NCBI GenBank assembly: GCA_002347565.1
Contig: DDXR01000067.1
Location: 1-37,973, forward strand
Length of the DNA: 37,973 bases
Direction: 5' to 3'
Source of the DNA: a bacterium UBP2_UBA2255
GTDB lineage: Bacteria > Edwardsbacteria > AC1 > EtOH8
In this document: piece after piece, positions 1 through 7,489 of the stretch
How positions within the stretch are numbered: the first letter of the stretch is position 1
Layout: the number at the start of each line of letters is the position of its first letter
Position numbers and translations under genes: made by a program
The notes under the pieces: generated by a model
What the model saw: the letters and a program-made list of their open reading frames with translations, nothing else
What the model was told of the DNA's origin: nothing
The model's database searches: none

Positions 1-470
1 GAGCTGTTTTCCCGGCCGTAGAGCACGATCTTGGCGTCCGGACCGCCGAACTGCTTCCAGTTGCCGGCCTTGCCGGTGTAGATGTCGCGGATCTGGTCCA
101 GGGTCAGCTCCCTGACCGGGTTTTTCTCGTGGACGTACAGGGTCACCCCGTCCTTGGCCACCGGGATCTCGACGCCGGTCGAGAAATAGCGCTCGCGCAG
201 CTTCAGCTTCTCGGAATCCTTCATGCTGCGGGAGGCCTGGCAAACGTCGGTGGCGCCGTTGATCAGCGCCGCGATGCCCACCCCCGAGCCGCCACCGGTC
301 ACCTGGATCGGCGTGCCCGGATTGGCGTTCATGTACTCCTCGGCCCAGCGCTGGCCCAGCATCAGCATGGTGTCCGATCCCTTGAGGGTGATGGCCCGGC
401 CGGCGACGGCGACGGTGGCAACGGCGGCGGTCACGACGACCGCCAAGATCGATAGCAGGAGTTTTCTCAT
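1..470 (-). CDS. pstS: Phosphate ABC transporter substrate-binding protein PstS (C-terminus outside window)
   Basis: Periplasmic phosphate-binding component of the Pst high-affinity uptake system. The 156 visible residues begin with a signal peptide (MRKLLLSILAVVV, hydrophobic to about residue 23). The family's ligand-loop motifs follow: KGSDTM near residue 30, GGGSGVG near residue 60, then KDGVTLYVHEKNPV and LTLDQIRDIYTGK typical of PstS domain 2. The start ATG at 470 has a purine-rich stretch (AAGAGAGAC) just upstream. It lies 33 bases downstream of a porin of the phosphate-selective family, so outer-membrane entry and periplasmic capture are probably co-transcribed. The reading frame runs off the window at base 1, so the rest of the protein and any pstCAB genes cannot be seen. 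Family assignment is strong; phosphate specificity is inferred from family and neighbours. Confidence 0.88.
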   Translation of the reverse strand, partial: MRKLLLSILAVVVTAAVATVAVAGRAITLKGSDTMLMLGQRWAEEYMNANPGTPIQVTGGGSGVGIAALINGATDVCQASRSMKDSEKLKLRERYFSTGVEIPVAKDGVTLYVHEKNPVRELTLDQIRDIYTGKAGNWKQFGGPDAKIVLYGRENS

Positions 471-503
471 GGTTGTCTCTCTTCTCTTTGCGACTGGTTG
501 TTG

Positions 504-1889
504 TCAGAACTTGATCTGAACCTGGCACGTCACCTTGTTGTCCCGCGGGTCAAGCGTCGCCCCGGACGGATTGACCGGGTTGGCGTGCTTCATCATCTTG
601 TCCATGTTGGTCCGGACCGCGTCGTAGGCAACGGTCAGCCGCACCGCGCTGTCCCACCAGTAGTTGACGGCCGGGGTCATGGTGAAGGTGTGGTTGTACT
701 CGCCGTTGAGATCCGAATTGTACATGTCGCCCCGGAACGCCAGGGACAACCTGTCGCCCAGGTTCTGCACCAGCATGGCGTAGGCGCCCTCGACCTTCTT
801 GCCCTTCTCCCGTCCCATCACGCCCTCGGCCAGCAGGGCGGTGCCGCCCAGGGGCAGGAACTGGTAGTAGGCCTCCAGGCCGCCGCCGATGCGCCCCTTG
901 TAGTGGCGCTTGTCGGCCGCCGTGGTGGTCATCGTCATGCTGCCCGACGCCGGAACCGAGCTGCGCAGCGCGGTGGTCGAGGTGGCCGGTTCGTAGAGCT
1001 GGCCGTCATAGTATGAGGCGGTCAGCGCCACGATGCCCAGGTCGACCCTGGCGCGCCCCATCACGTCCTTTTGCTTGGTGGGATCCTGCCAGGTGAATGT
1101 TTTATCGTCTAGGCCCCAGCCATTGAACACGCCAAGGTCAACGGTTAGCATCGGAATCGGCGAGGCGGTGAGCTTGATGCCCCGGTCGCGCTCTCCCGGG
1201 AACAGGGTGCGCGCCGCCAGCGACCGCTCCGGAACCTCGCGCACGGAGGATGACCGCTCGATCTCGATGCCCCAGGGCCAGTTGAACTGGCCGACCGTCA
1301 GGCTTACGCCGTAGCCGCTCCAGGGCTCGGTCAGCTTTACGTACGCTTCCTTGCAGGAAACCTTGTCCTTGGAGGCGTCAAAGTAGAGCACGTACTGCGA
1401 GGTGGCTGACGGTGTATAGGTGAACTTGACGCGTCCGCGGCGGATGTAGAACAGGCTCTGGCCCTGAGAACCGGCAACCGATGTCGATTTAACGCCGAGC
1501 TTATCGGTGACCGTGGCCTTCTCGATGAATGGATCGTAGTCAAGGTACTCGAATCGGGCCTGCAAGTAGCCCGACACCTTCAGTTTCTTGAGTCCGGACA
1601 AATCGCTCTCGGCGGTCAGCAGCCGCTCGTCGAGCCCGCCGACCCGGTCGGTCACCACCGCTACCTGCTCGGCGGCCGACTGGTCCTCCGTCCGCATCAG
1701 GGCGGCAAGCGTGGCCTGCGAAGCCGCCAGCTCGCTCCTCAGGCCGCCGAGTTGCGCGGTCAGCGCCTGCAGCCGGACCTCCATGTTCACGAGGGTGGTG
1801 TCGGCGGCTGGTTTCCTCCGGACCTGCGCGTCAGCCGCTCCGGCGACGATCACCGCCGCCGCAATTGCCAGGACGTTCACCAGTTTCAT
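504..1889 (-). CDS. Phosphate-selective porin O/P family outer-membrane protein
   Basis: Predicted trimeric beta-barrel porin of 461 residues. Residues 1-21 form a signal peptide ending ADA. Residues about 30-95 are a heptad-rich coiled coil (TLVNMEVRLQALTAQL...), as in porins with a periplasmic trimerisation stalk. The barrel carries O/P-family features such as FYIRRGRVKF, YVLYFDASKDK and VGQFNWPWGIEIERSSSVREVPE, and ends in phenylalanine (QVQIKF), the usual last-strand signal for the BAM machinery. ATG at 1889 was chosen over an upstream in-frame start because AAGGAG lies 9 bases before it and the signal peptide then begins the protein. The next gene downstream is pstS, suggesting phosphate or polyphosphate uptake; the barrel's substrate cannot be read from sequence. 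Confidence 0.85.
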   Translation of the reverse strand: MKLVNVLAIAAAVIVAGAADAQVRRKPAADTTLVNMEVRLQALTAQLGGLRSELAASQATLAALMRTEDQSAAEQVAVVTDRVGGLDERLLTAESDLSGLKKLKVSGYLQARFEYLDYDPFIEKATVTDKLGVKSTSVAGSQGQSLFYIRRGRVKFTYTPSATSQYVLYFDASKDKVSCKEAYVKLTEPWSGYGVSLTVGQFNWPWGIEIERSSSVREVPERSLAARTLFPGERDRGIKLTASPIPMLTVDLGVFNGWGLDDKTFTWQDPTKQKDVMGRARVDLGIVALTASYYDGQLYEPATSTTALRSSVPASGSMTMTTTAADKRHYKGRIGGGLEAYYQFLPLGGTALLAEGVMGREKGKKVEGAYAMLVQNLGDRLSLAFRGDMYNSDLNGEYNHTFTMTPAVNYWWDSAVRLTVAYDAVRTNMDKMMKHANPVNPSGATLDPRDNKVTCQVQIKF

Positions 1890-1970
1890 TCGGTACTGCT
1901 CCTTAGTGTGGGATCGATTGGTTGATGGCGGATGATAGCACGCCCGGGTTCGGGCGGTATTCACGCCGTG

Positions 1971-2702
1971 TTAAATCCCTGTTACGCCTCCCCCGGCTGT
2001 CAGGGCGCCGCCCTTGGGCCCGTAGAGATCCATCCTGCCCGCCAGGTAAGATTTGAGGAATCCGGTCAGCGCGGCCATTGTGCCGCGCGACCGGCCCGTC
2101 CGGGTCGCCTTATGGTAGATCGCCTGGCGCAGCAGCGCCTGCCCCCGGCCCGGGTACACCGTGTACGCCTGGCCCACCGCCTCGACCGTGTGTGCGTCCG
2201 ACCCGCCGAGCTCGGCCAGCCTGGCGACCCGGCGGTTATAGGCCTTCGTCCTGAAATTGGCCAGCTGCTCGGTGACCGCCCCGTTGACCGTCTCGATGGC
2301 GTCGAACTGCAGGCGCTCAACGAGCCTGGCAACACCGCCGCAACGAAACAGCCTCAGCCACCAGGAGAACGGGTGAACGGCAACGGCCAGGCCGCCCTGG
2401 CGATGGATCTCGTCAACCGTCGCCGCCGCCGAGAGCAGGGGACGGATCGGCCGCTCCAGGAACAGGCCCAGCACGTGGCCGTCGGCCGTGGACACCTCCT
2501 CGGCGACGATCACTGCGACCGGCAGCCGCCACCGGGCCGCCAGCCGGCGCGCTGCCAGGGCACCCTCGATGGTGTTGTGATCGGCAATGGCGACGGTGTC
2601 GAGCCCGGCGTCGCGCGCCCGAAGCAACACCTGCCCGGGGTCGGCCGACCCGTCGGAATAGGTTGTGTGGATGTGGAGGTCGGCCTTGCCCATGGCGTTC
2701 AC
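1971..2702 (-). CDS. PHP-domain metal-dependent phosphoesterase
   Basis: A 243-residue PHP-family hydrolase of the TrpH/YciV type, expected to cleave phosphate ester bonds with a multinuclear metal centre in the cytoplasm. Metal ligands visible in order are DLHIHTTYSDG (motif I), ADHNT (motif II), VIVAEEVST, AVHPFS and GGSDAH near the C-terminus. The GTG at 2702 is taken as start because it overlaps the stop of a small upstream ORF in a GTGA arrangement; an ATG three codons later (2693) with GGTGA upstream is an equally reasonable choice. The next gene, the porin, begins 81 bases past its stop. Family members act on nucleoside 3',5'-bisphosphates or short RNA; no substrate can be assigned here, though it sits in a phosphate-acquisition locus. 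Confidence 0.85.
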   Translation of the reverse strand: MNAMGKADLHIHTTYSDGSADPGQVLLRARDAGLDTVAIADHNTIEGALAARRLAARWRLPVAVIVAEEVSTADGHVLGLFLERPIRPLLSAAATVDEIHRQGGLAVAVHPFSWWLRLFRCGGVARLVERLQFDAIETVNGAVTEQLANFRTKAYNRRVARLAELGGSDAHTVEAVGQAYTVYPGRGQALLRQAIYHKATRTGRSRGTMAALTGFLKSYLAGRMDLYGPKGGALTAGGGVTGI

Positions 2703-2863
2703 CGCATCAAGTGTGAAGGATGGAACCGTCGCTGGCTGCGCCCGCCGGGCGCCTCACGCGCGGCCCACAGCAGCAGCACCAGCAGCGCGGCGTAGGCCGC
2801 AAACACCGCCGCGACGAGCGCCGCCCATCGCCTTGGTGTGTGTTTTCGCGGCATCAGTCCCAT
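2699..2863 (-). CDS. Small single-span membrane protein (54 aa), unrecognised
   Basis: A 54-residue ORF begins MGLMPRKHTPRRW, followed by one hydrophobic segment (about residues 14-34, AALVAAVFAAYAALLVLLLW) and a basic tail. The positive-inside pattern suggests a single transmembrane helix. Its TGA overlaps the GTG start of the PHP gene (GTGA), which suggests translational coupling and is the main reason to believe it. An ATG three codons in (2854) is an alternative start. I see no clear ribosome-binding site and recognise no family. It could be chance in GC-rich DNA. Confidence 0.42.
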   Translation of the reverse strand: MGLMPRKHTPRRWAALVAAVFAAYAALLVLLLWAAREAPGGRSQRRFHPSHLMR

Positions 2864-2928
2864 GCGGGGCAAGTATGCGCCATCCGGATTTCGCGGCGAT
2901 AACCGTCCGGTTAAATCCGGATGAAACA

Positions 2929-2956
2929 GCGCCGCCGTTCCCGTTAACGGCGGCGC
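2929..2956. repeat. Perfect 11-bp inverted repeat in divergent intergenic region
   Basis: GCGCCGCCGTT, a 6-base spacer, then AACGGCGGCGC, giving an 11-bp G+C-rich stem. It lies between the minus-strand PHP cluster and the plus-strand two-component operon. No T-run follows on either strand, so it is not a normal intrinsic terminator. A direct repeat ATCCGGAT occurs beside it at 2882-2889 and 2915-2922. Possible roles are an operator or a structured 5' end; neither is shown. Confidence 0.5.
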
Positions 2957-2981
2957 AACACAGGCGATATCCCTTTTTTAC

Positions 2982-3010
2982 TTTACTTTTGTCGCTCCAT
3001 CAGATATCAT
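2982..3010 (+). promoter_or_regulatory. Candidate sigma-70 promoter of the two-component operon
   Basis: TTTACT at 2982-2987 and TATCAT at 3005-3010 are separated by 17 bases. They match the consensus hexamers at 4 of 6 and 5 of 6 positions in an unusually AT-rich stretch. Initiation would be near 3017, leaving a leader of about 55 bases before the GTG at 3072. I saw no PhoB-box-like direct repeat. Confidence 0.5.
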
Positions 3011-3071
3011 AGGCATGGTGCTTGTTCTCTGAAGACGCATCCCTGCACATCCAAAACTGCTGGCTGGCCTC

Positions 3072-3758
3072 GTGTCGAAACTGATTTACATCGTCGAGGA
3101 CGAGCGCGATATCGCGGACGTGGTGGCCCATTACCTGGAGAAGGACCACTTCCGCTGCCGGATCATCGCCGACGGGGCCGAAGCCTGGGCGTGCATCCTG
3201 AAGACGCCCCCCGACCTCGTGGTGCTTGACCTGATGCTGCCGGGCATGGACGGCCTGGAGCTGTGCCGGCTGCTGCGGGCCGAGCCGCGCACCCGCGACC
3301 TGCCGGTGATCATGCTGACCGCCAGGGGCGACGAGACGGACCGGGTGGTCGGCCTGGAGATGGGCGCCGATGACTACGTCGCCAAGCCGTTCTCTCCCAA
3401 GGAGCTGGTGGCCCGGATCAAGGCGGTGCTGCGCCGGGGGCCGCCGCCGCAGGCGCCGGGCAGGCTGATGCGCTACGGCAGGCTGGTGCTCGATGACGAG
3501 CGGCATACGGTGGCCGCCGACCGCCGCGAGGTGGAGCTGTCCGCCAAGGAATTCGGCCTGCTGCGTCACCTGATGCAGCGACCCGGCAGGCTGGTGTCGC
3601 GGGGCCAGCTGCTCGACGCGGTGTGGGGTGCGGATTACGTCGGCAGCGACCGCACGGTCGACGTCCACGTCCGCCATCTGCGAAAGAAGATCCCCCTGTT
3701 GCAGGAGGCGATCGTCACGGTGAAATCGTACGGTTACAAACTGAGGGAGAAGCCTTGA
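3072..3758 (+). CDS. phoB: PhoB-like response regulator (OmpR family)
   Basis: A 228-residue transcription factor with an N-terminal receiver (1-120) and C-terminal winged helix (about 130-226). The receiver has the acidic pair E9/D10, phosphoacceptor D53 in VVLDLMLPGMDG, T83 and K105 (AKPFSPKEL). The DNA-binding part shows the OmpR-family pattern ELSAKEFGLLRHLMQRPGRLVSR...DRTVDVHVRHLRKK. Its stop overlaps the TTG start of the kinase (TTGA), so the pair is translationally coupled. Divergent orientation to a locus with pstS and an O/P porin supports a phosphate-starvation role. The phoB name rests on this context and on general resemblance; other OmpR-type roles are possible. The start is a GTG without a strong ribosome-binding site. 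Confidence 0.85.
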   Translation: MSKLIYIVEDERDIADVVAHYLEKDHFRCRIIADGAEAWACILKTPPDLVVLDLMLPGMDGLELCRLLRAEPRTRDLPVIMLTARGDETDRVVGLEMGADDYVAKPFSPKELVARIKAVLRRGPPPQAPGRLMRYGRLVLDDERHTVAADRREVELSAKEFGLLRHLMQRPGRLVSRGQLLDAVWGADYVGSDRTVDVHVRHLRKKIPLLQEAIVTVKSYGYKLREKP

Positions 3759-5536
3759 CCGCGCCCGGCATCAAGTCGCGCCTGATCCTGTCGGCCCTGC
3801 TGGCCAACCTGCTGGTGCTGGCGGGCCTGGGGGCCTACCTTCATTTCGCCACCCGTCGCTCGCTGCTGGAGTCAACCATCCGCGGACTGGACGGGCAGGC
3901 ACTGCTGGTGTCGCAGCAGGTCGCCGCCATCATCGCGGCAGGATCTGCCGCGGATCTCGACGGCCTGGCCGACAGCCAGGCCGCCCTGCTGGGCCGCCGT
4001 GTGACCATCATCGACCGCACTGGCCGCGTGTTGGGCGATTCCGAGAAGGACGGCCCGGAGCTGACGGCAATGGACAACCATGCCGGCCGGCCGGAGATCG
4101 TGCTGGCGGAATCCGCCGGAACCGGCCGCGCCGTCCGTCACAGCCGCACCCTGGGCGTGGAGGAGATCTATATCGCCCGGACGGTGACGGTCGGCAACCG
4201 GATCTGGGGATACTGCCGGATCGCCTGGCCGATGCGCGAGTTCGCTGCGTTCCAACTGCGCCTGGCCGGCGCGCTGGCGATCGGGCTGCTGTGCGCAGCG
4301 CTATTGCTTTTGCTGTTGGAACAGCGGGTGTGGTCATCGATCCTGCGCTCGATCCAGAAAGTGGAAGCCGCCGCCGCCCGGATCGCCGGCGGCGACCTGG
4401 CCGCCCGGGCCGGCCTCGACCCGGCCAGCCCGGAGATATCGCAGGTGGCCCGGACGCTCAACCTCCTGGCAGAGCAGTGGGACCGGTCGGCACGGGAGCT
4501 GTCCGAGCGCAGCGCGCAGCTGGCTGCCGTGCTCGACGGCATGAGCGAGGGCGTGATCGTCATCGACGAATCCTCGCGGGTGACCATGACCAATCGGGCG
4601 GCCGGAAGCATGTTCGGCTGCGATCCAATCCAAGCCCGTGGCAGGCAGCTGTTGGAGGTCGTCCGCTATCCCCTGGCCGAGCCGTTCGCCCGGGGCGGCG
4701 AGGGCCCGGTCGAGCTGCCGCTGGGAGGCCAGACCTTCCTGGTGCATGCCTCGCCCCTGGCCGGCGACGGCCGGCGCGGCGGCGCCGTGCTGGTGTTCTC
4801 GGACATCACGCACCTCAAGCGGCTGGAGGCCGTGCGCCGGGATTTCGTGGCCAATGTCTCGCACGAGCTGAAGACGCCGCTGGCGGCGGTGGCCGGCTCG
4901 GTCGAGGCCCTGCTGGACGGGGCCCAGCACGATCCGAAACAGCGCGGTGAATTCCTGGAGCGGATCCGGCGACAGGCCGTCCGCATGGAGAAGATCGTGC
5001 GCGACCTGCTGGATCTGGCGGCGCTGGAATCCGGCGGGTATGTCCCGGACCTGCGGCCGGTGGCCGTGCGGGAGCTGATCGACCGCGCGGTCGACGCCCT
5101 CAGCCGCCAGTTGCGGGAAAAGGGCATGGCGGCCATCGTCGCCGGTCCGGCGCTGGACCTGATGGTGCTGGCTGACGAGGACAAGGCCGTCCAGGCGCTG
5201 GTCAACCTGCTGGACAACGCGGTCAAGCACTCCCCGCCGGGGTCCGCGGTGACCGTGGCCGCCGAGGCCGAGGGAGCCATGGCGCGGCTGTCGGTCGGCG
5301 ACGCCGGGCCGGGGATCCCCTCCCAGCACCTGCCGCGGCTGTTCGAGCGGTTCTACCGGGCGGACACGGCCCGCTCCCGCCAGCTGGGCGGCACCGGCCT
5401 GGGGCTGGCCATCGTCCGGCACATCGCCGAGATACACGGGGGGACTGCGGGCGTCGACAGCGAGGTCGGCAGGGGCAGCCGTTTCTGGCTGCGCCTGCCG
5501 CTGGCCGGGGTTGACAAACGGGACCGGAACGGGTAG
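3755..5536 (+). CDS. phoR: PhoR-like sensor histidine kinase
   Basis: A membrane sensor kinase of 593 residues. The TTG at 3755 overlaps the regulator's TGA and has AGGGAG upstream; longer in-frame versions would run through the regulator gene. Order: TM1 (about 10-32), a periplasmic region of about 130 residues, TM2 (about 165-188), HAMP-like linker, PAS domain (about 250-345, VLDGMSEGVIVIDESSRVTM), HisKA with phosphoacceptor H370 in VANVSHELKTPL, and a HATPase with N-box LVNLLDNAVKHSP, G1 DAGPGIP and G2 GGTGLGLAIV. H-box and PAS placement match PhoR-type kinases. In Pho systems signalling runs through PstSCAB/PhoU; no phoU is in the window. Downstream, a kinase-like gene starts after 22 bases. 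Confidence 0.87.
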   Translation: MTAPGIKSRLILSALLANLLVLAGLGAYLHFATRRSLLESTIRGLDGQALLVSQQVAAIIAAGSAADLDGLADSQAALLGRRVTIIDRTGRVLGDSEKDGPELTAMDNHAGRPEIVLAESAGTGRAVRHSRTLGVEEIYIARTVTVGNRIWGYCRIAWPMREFAAFQLRLAGALAIGLLCAALLLLLLEQRVWSSILRSIQKVEAAAARIAGGDLAARAGLDPASPEISQVARTLNLLAEQWDRSARELSERSAQLAAVLDGMSEGVIVIDESSRVTMTNRAAGSMFGCDPIQARGRQLLEVVRYPLAEPFARGGEGPVELPLGGQTFLVHASPLAGDGRRGGAVLVFSDITHLKRLEAVRRDFVANVSHELKTPLAAVAGSVEALLDGAQHDPKQRGEFLERIRRQAVRMEKIVRDLLDLAALESGGYVPDLRPVAVRELIDRAVDALSRQLREKGMAAIVAGPALDLMVLADEDKAVQALVNLLDNAVKHSPPGSAVTVAAEAEGAMARLSVGDAGPGIPSQHLPRLFERFYRADTARSRQLGGTGLGLAIVRHIAEIHGGTAGVDSEVGRGSRFWLRLPLAGVDKRDRNG

Positions 5537-5558
5537 ACTTACGGCATGAGGATGACGC

Positions 5559-6242
5559 ATGGACACGGCCGCTGACCTGCCGGGCCGGCTGATCGCGGTG
5601 GAGGGGCTGGACGGCTCGGGCAAATCCACCCAGATCTACCTGATAAAGCGCTGGCTGGAGCTGGAGGGCTACAAGGTGTTCTTCACCGAGTGGAACTCCT
5701 CCCTGCTGGTCAAGCAGGCCACCAAGAAGGGCAAGAAGCGCCAGCTGCTGACCCCGACCACCTTCGCCCTGATCCACTGCACCGATTTCGCCGACCGCTA
5801 CGAGCGGGAGATCCTGCCCCTGCTGTCAGCCGGCCACATCGTGCTGGCCGACCGCTACGTCTACACGGCCTTCGCCCGGGACGCCGCCCGGGGCTGCGAC
5901 CGCGGGTGGATACGGAGGATCTACTCCTACGCGCGCCATCCCGACCTGACCTTCTTCTTCGACGTGCCGTTGGAGACGGCGCTTTCGCGCATCCTCGAGG
6001 GCCGCCCCCGGCTCAAGTACTACGAGGCCGGCATGGACCAGAACCTGTCGCGCGACCCGGTGGAAAGCTTCAAGCTGTTCCAGGCCCGCGTTCATGATGA
6101 GTACCTGGCCCTGGCCCGGGAGTACCGGTTCGTCAAGATCGACTCCTCGCGCGCACCGGACGAGATGCACCGCGAGGTGCGCGGGCTGATCGAAGACCGG
6201 ATCGAGCTGCCCCGCTATAAATGGAGGACCCGGCCGTCATGA
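5559..6242 (+). CDS. Thymidylate-kinase-like P-loop nucleotide kinase, copy 1
   Basis: A 227-residue protein of the dTMP kinase family, which transfers phosphate from ATP to a nucleoside monophosphate. It has a complete Walker A loop G16-LDGSGKST-24 and the DR(Y/H) motif LADRYVYTAFARD at 97-108. The LID region reads GRPRLKYYEAGMD rather than the RRG...D pattern of housekeeping Tmk, which suggests a divergent subfamily. GAGGA lies 6 bases before the ATG. The gene follows the PhoR-like kinase and overlaps the second kinase-like gene by ATGA, so all are probably one transcript. A housekeeping Tmk role is less likely given the tandem paralogue and the two-component context; a role in phosphate or nucleotide salvage is inference. 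Confidence 0.8.
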   Translation: MDTAADLPGRLIAVEGLDGSGKSTQIYLIKRWLELEGYKVFFTEWNSSLLVKQATKKGKKRQLLTPTTFALIHCTDFADRYEREILPLLSAGHIVLADRYVYTAFARDAARGCDRGWIRRIYSYARHPDLTFFFDVPLETALSRILEGRPRLKYYEAGMDQNLSRDPVESFKLFQARVHDEYLALAREYRFVKIDSSRAPDEMHREVRGLIEDRIELPRYKWRTRPS

Positions 6243-6940
6243 TGCCGCCGCCCAAGAAGTTCTTCGGCCAGGGCCTGCCCGGGGTCGATCCCGCGACCCT
6301 GCGCGGCAAGCTGATCGTGATCGAGGGCTCGGACGGCTCCGGCCGCACCACCCACATCAACCTGCTGCGCGACTGGCTGGAGCGCAGCGGCTACGCCACC
6401 GAGGAGGTGGGGCTCAAGCGCTCGACCCTGGTCAGCGAGGAGCTGGAAACGGCCAAGCAGGGCAACACGCTGGGGCCGATCACCCAGACCCTGTTCTATG
6501 CCACGGACTTCGCTGACCAGTTGGAGAACAAGATCATCCCGGCCCTGCGTTCGTCGTTCATCGTGCTGGCCGACCGCTACATCTACACCATGATGGCCCG
6601 GGCCATCGTCCGCAGGCTCGACCCGGAGTGGGTCCGGCAGGTCTACTCCATCGCGCTGATACCGGACGCCGTGTTCTACCTCGAGGTGCCGCCCCGGGTG
6701 CTGGCCGAGCGCATCTACCGCAAGGGCGGCCTGCTCGACTACTGGGAATCGGGGATGGACATCATGCGCGGCGGCGACATGTACACCGTCTTCATCCGCT
6801 ACCAGCGGATGCTGGTCGCCGAGTTCAAGAAGATGCAGCAGACCTACGGCTTCGACGTGATCAATGGCAACCGCTCACCCAGGGTCGTCAACAAGGACCT
6901 GCAGGCGAGGATCCAGGGCATCCTGAAAAATGGCGATTGA
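6239..6940 (+). CDS. Thymidylate-kinase-like protein, copy 2, Walker A Lys replaced by Arg
   Basis: A paralogue of the preceding kinase, 233 residues when started at the ATG at 6239, which overlaps the previous TGA and has GGAGG 10-11 bases upstream; an earlier in-frame ATG at 6221 lacks a ribosome site. The fold signatures remain: phosphate-binding loop GSDGSGRTT (residues 30-38), LADRYIYTMMAR, and a LID-like GLLDYWESGMD. The invariant Walker A lysine is arginine (R36), which in most P-loop kinases severely reduces catalysis. It may be a regulatory or heteromeric partner of copy 1, or an enzyme with altered chemistry. A loosely conserved 96-base gap separates it from the small helical protein gene. 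Confidence 0.78.
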   Translation: MMPPPKKFFGQGLPGVDPATLRGKLIVIEGSDGSGRTTHINLLRDWLERSGYATEEVGLKRSTLVSEELETAKQGNTLGPITQTLFYATDFADQLENKIIPALRSSFIVLADRYIYTMMARAIVRRLDPEWVRQVYSIALIPDAVFYLEVPPRVLAERIYRKGGLLDYWESGMDIMRGGDMYTVFIRYQRMLVAEFKKMQQTYGFDVINGNRSPRVVNKDLQARIQGILKNGD

Positions 6941-7036
6941 CCACGCTGTTGCGGCCATCCGGCGCTCGCTCCCGCCCGTTGCATCGCCCTTGGCGGCCGG
7001 CCTCCCGGGGGCGGCACGGTTGTCCGCTGTCGCATC

Positions 7037-7387
7037 ATGATACATAAAATCACCAAGATCAAGGCGCCGGGGACGAAGGGCGCCCCCGAGGCCGCGGTTG
7101 CGGCCAAGCTGGAGAAGGAGCTGCAGACCCAGCTGGCCTACCTGCGCCAGTCGGCCAAGGAGATCGCCCGCATCCACGCCGACAACCTCGGCCACGACCT
7201 GCTGGAACTGTCCGACGCCTCCCGCAAGCTGGCGGCGCCGGGAGCCGGCAAGCGGGCGCTGCGGAGCCTCAAGCAGCTGATAGCCGTCACCGACCGGGTG
7301 GCGCTCAAGCCGGTCAAGGGGCGGCGCAAGGATCTGGCAAGGATCGAGAAGGCGGTATTGCGGATGTCCCGGCTGCTGAAGCGATGA
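7037..7387 (+). CDS. Small helical basic protein, unrecognised (116 aa)
   Basis: A 116-residue, charge-rich and predicted mostly helical protein with a basic C-terminus (LARIEKAVLRMSRLLKR). Long amphipathic stretches include AAKLEKELQTQLAYLRQSAKEIARIHADNLG and a second half dominated by Lys/Arg/Leu. There is no signal peptide, no cysteine and no recognised motif. It is the last gene before a strong terminator in the regulator-kinase-TMK-like operon, so it is probably co-expressed with them. The ribosome site before ATG 7037 is weak. A nucleic-acid or polyphosphate-binding role would suit its charge but is speculation. Confidence 0.6.
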   Translation: MIHKITKIKAPGTKGAPEAAVAAKLEKELQTQLAYLRQSAKEIARIHADNLGHDLLELSDASRKLAAPGAGKRALRSLKQLIAVTDRVALKPVKGRRKDLARIEKAVLRMSRLLKR

Positions 7388-7424
7388 CCCCGGGCTCCCC
7401 GGGGATCTCCAGGGGCTAGCACAA

Positions 7425-7450
7425 ACAGCAGGGGCGAAAACCCCTGCTGT
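7425..7450. terminator. Bidirectional intrinsic terminator
   Basis: A perfect 10-bp stem, ACAGCAGGGG / CCCCTGCTGT, with loop CGAAAA, followed on the plus strand by the T-rich CGTCTTGTTG. It sits between convergent genes: the end of the Pho/TMK operon (7387) and the end of the minus-strand DUF2007 gene (7490). A second G+C hairpin (CCCCGGG...CCCCGGGG) lies at 7388-7404. Confidence 0.75.
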
Positions 7451-7489
7451 CGTCTTGTTGCCCGTTCCGGCCGGCCGCGACCGCTGGCG

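Noticed and set aside
1941..1956. CGCCCG/CGGGCG hairpin after the PHP gene as a terminator
   Set aside because: The stem is six base pairs and no T-run follows, so it is too weak to call.
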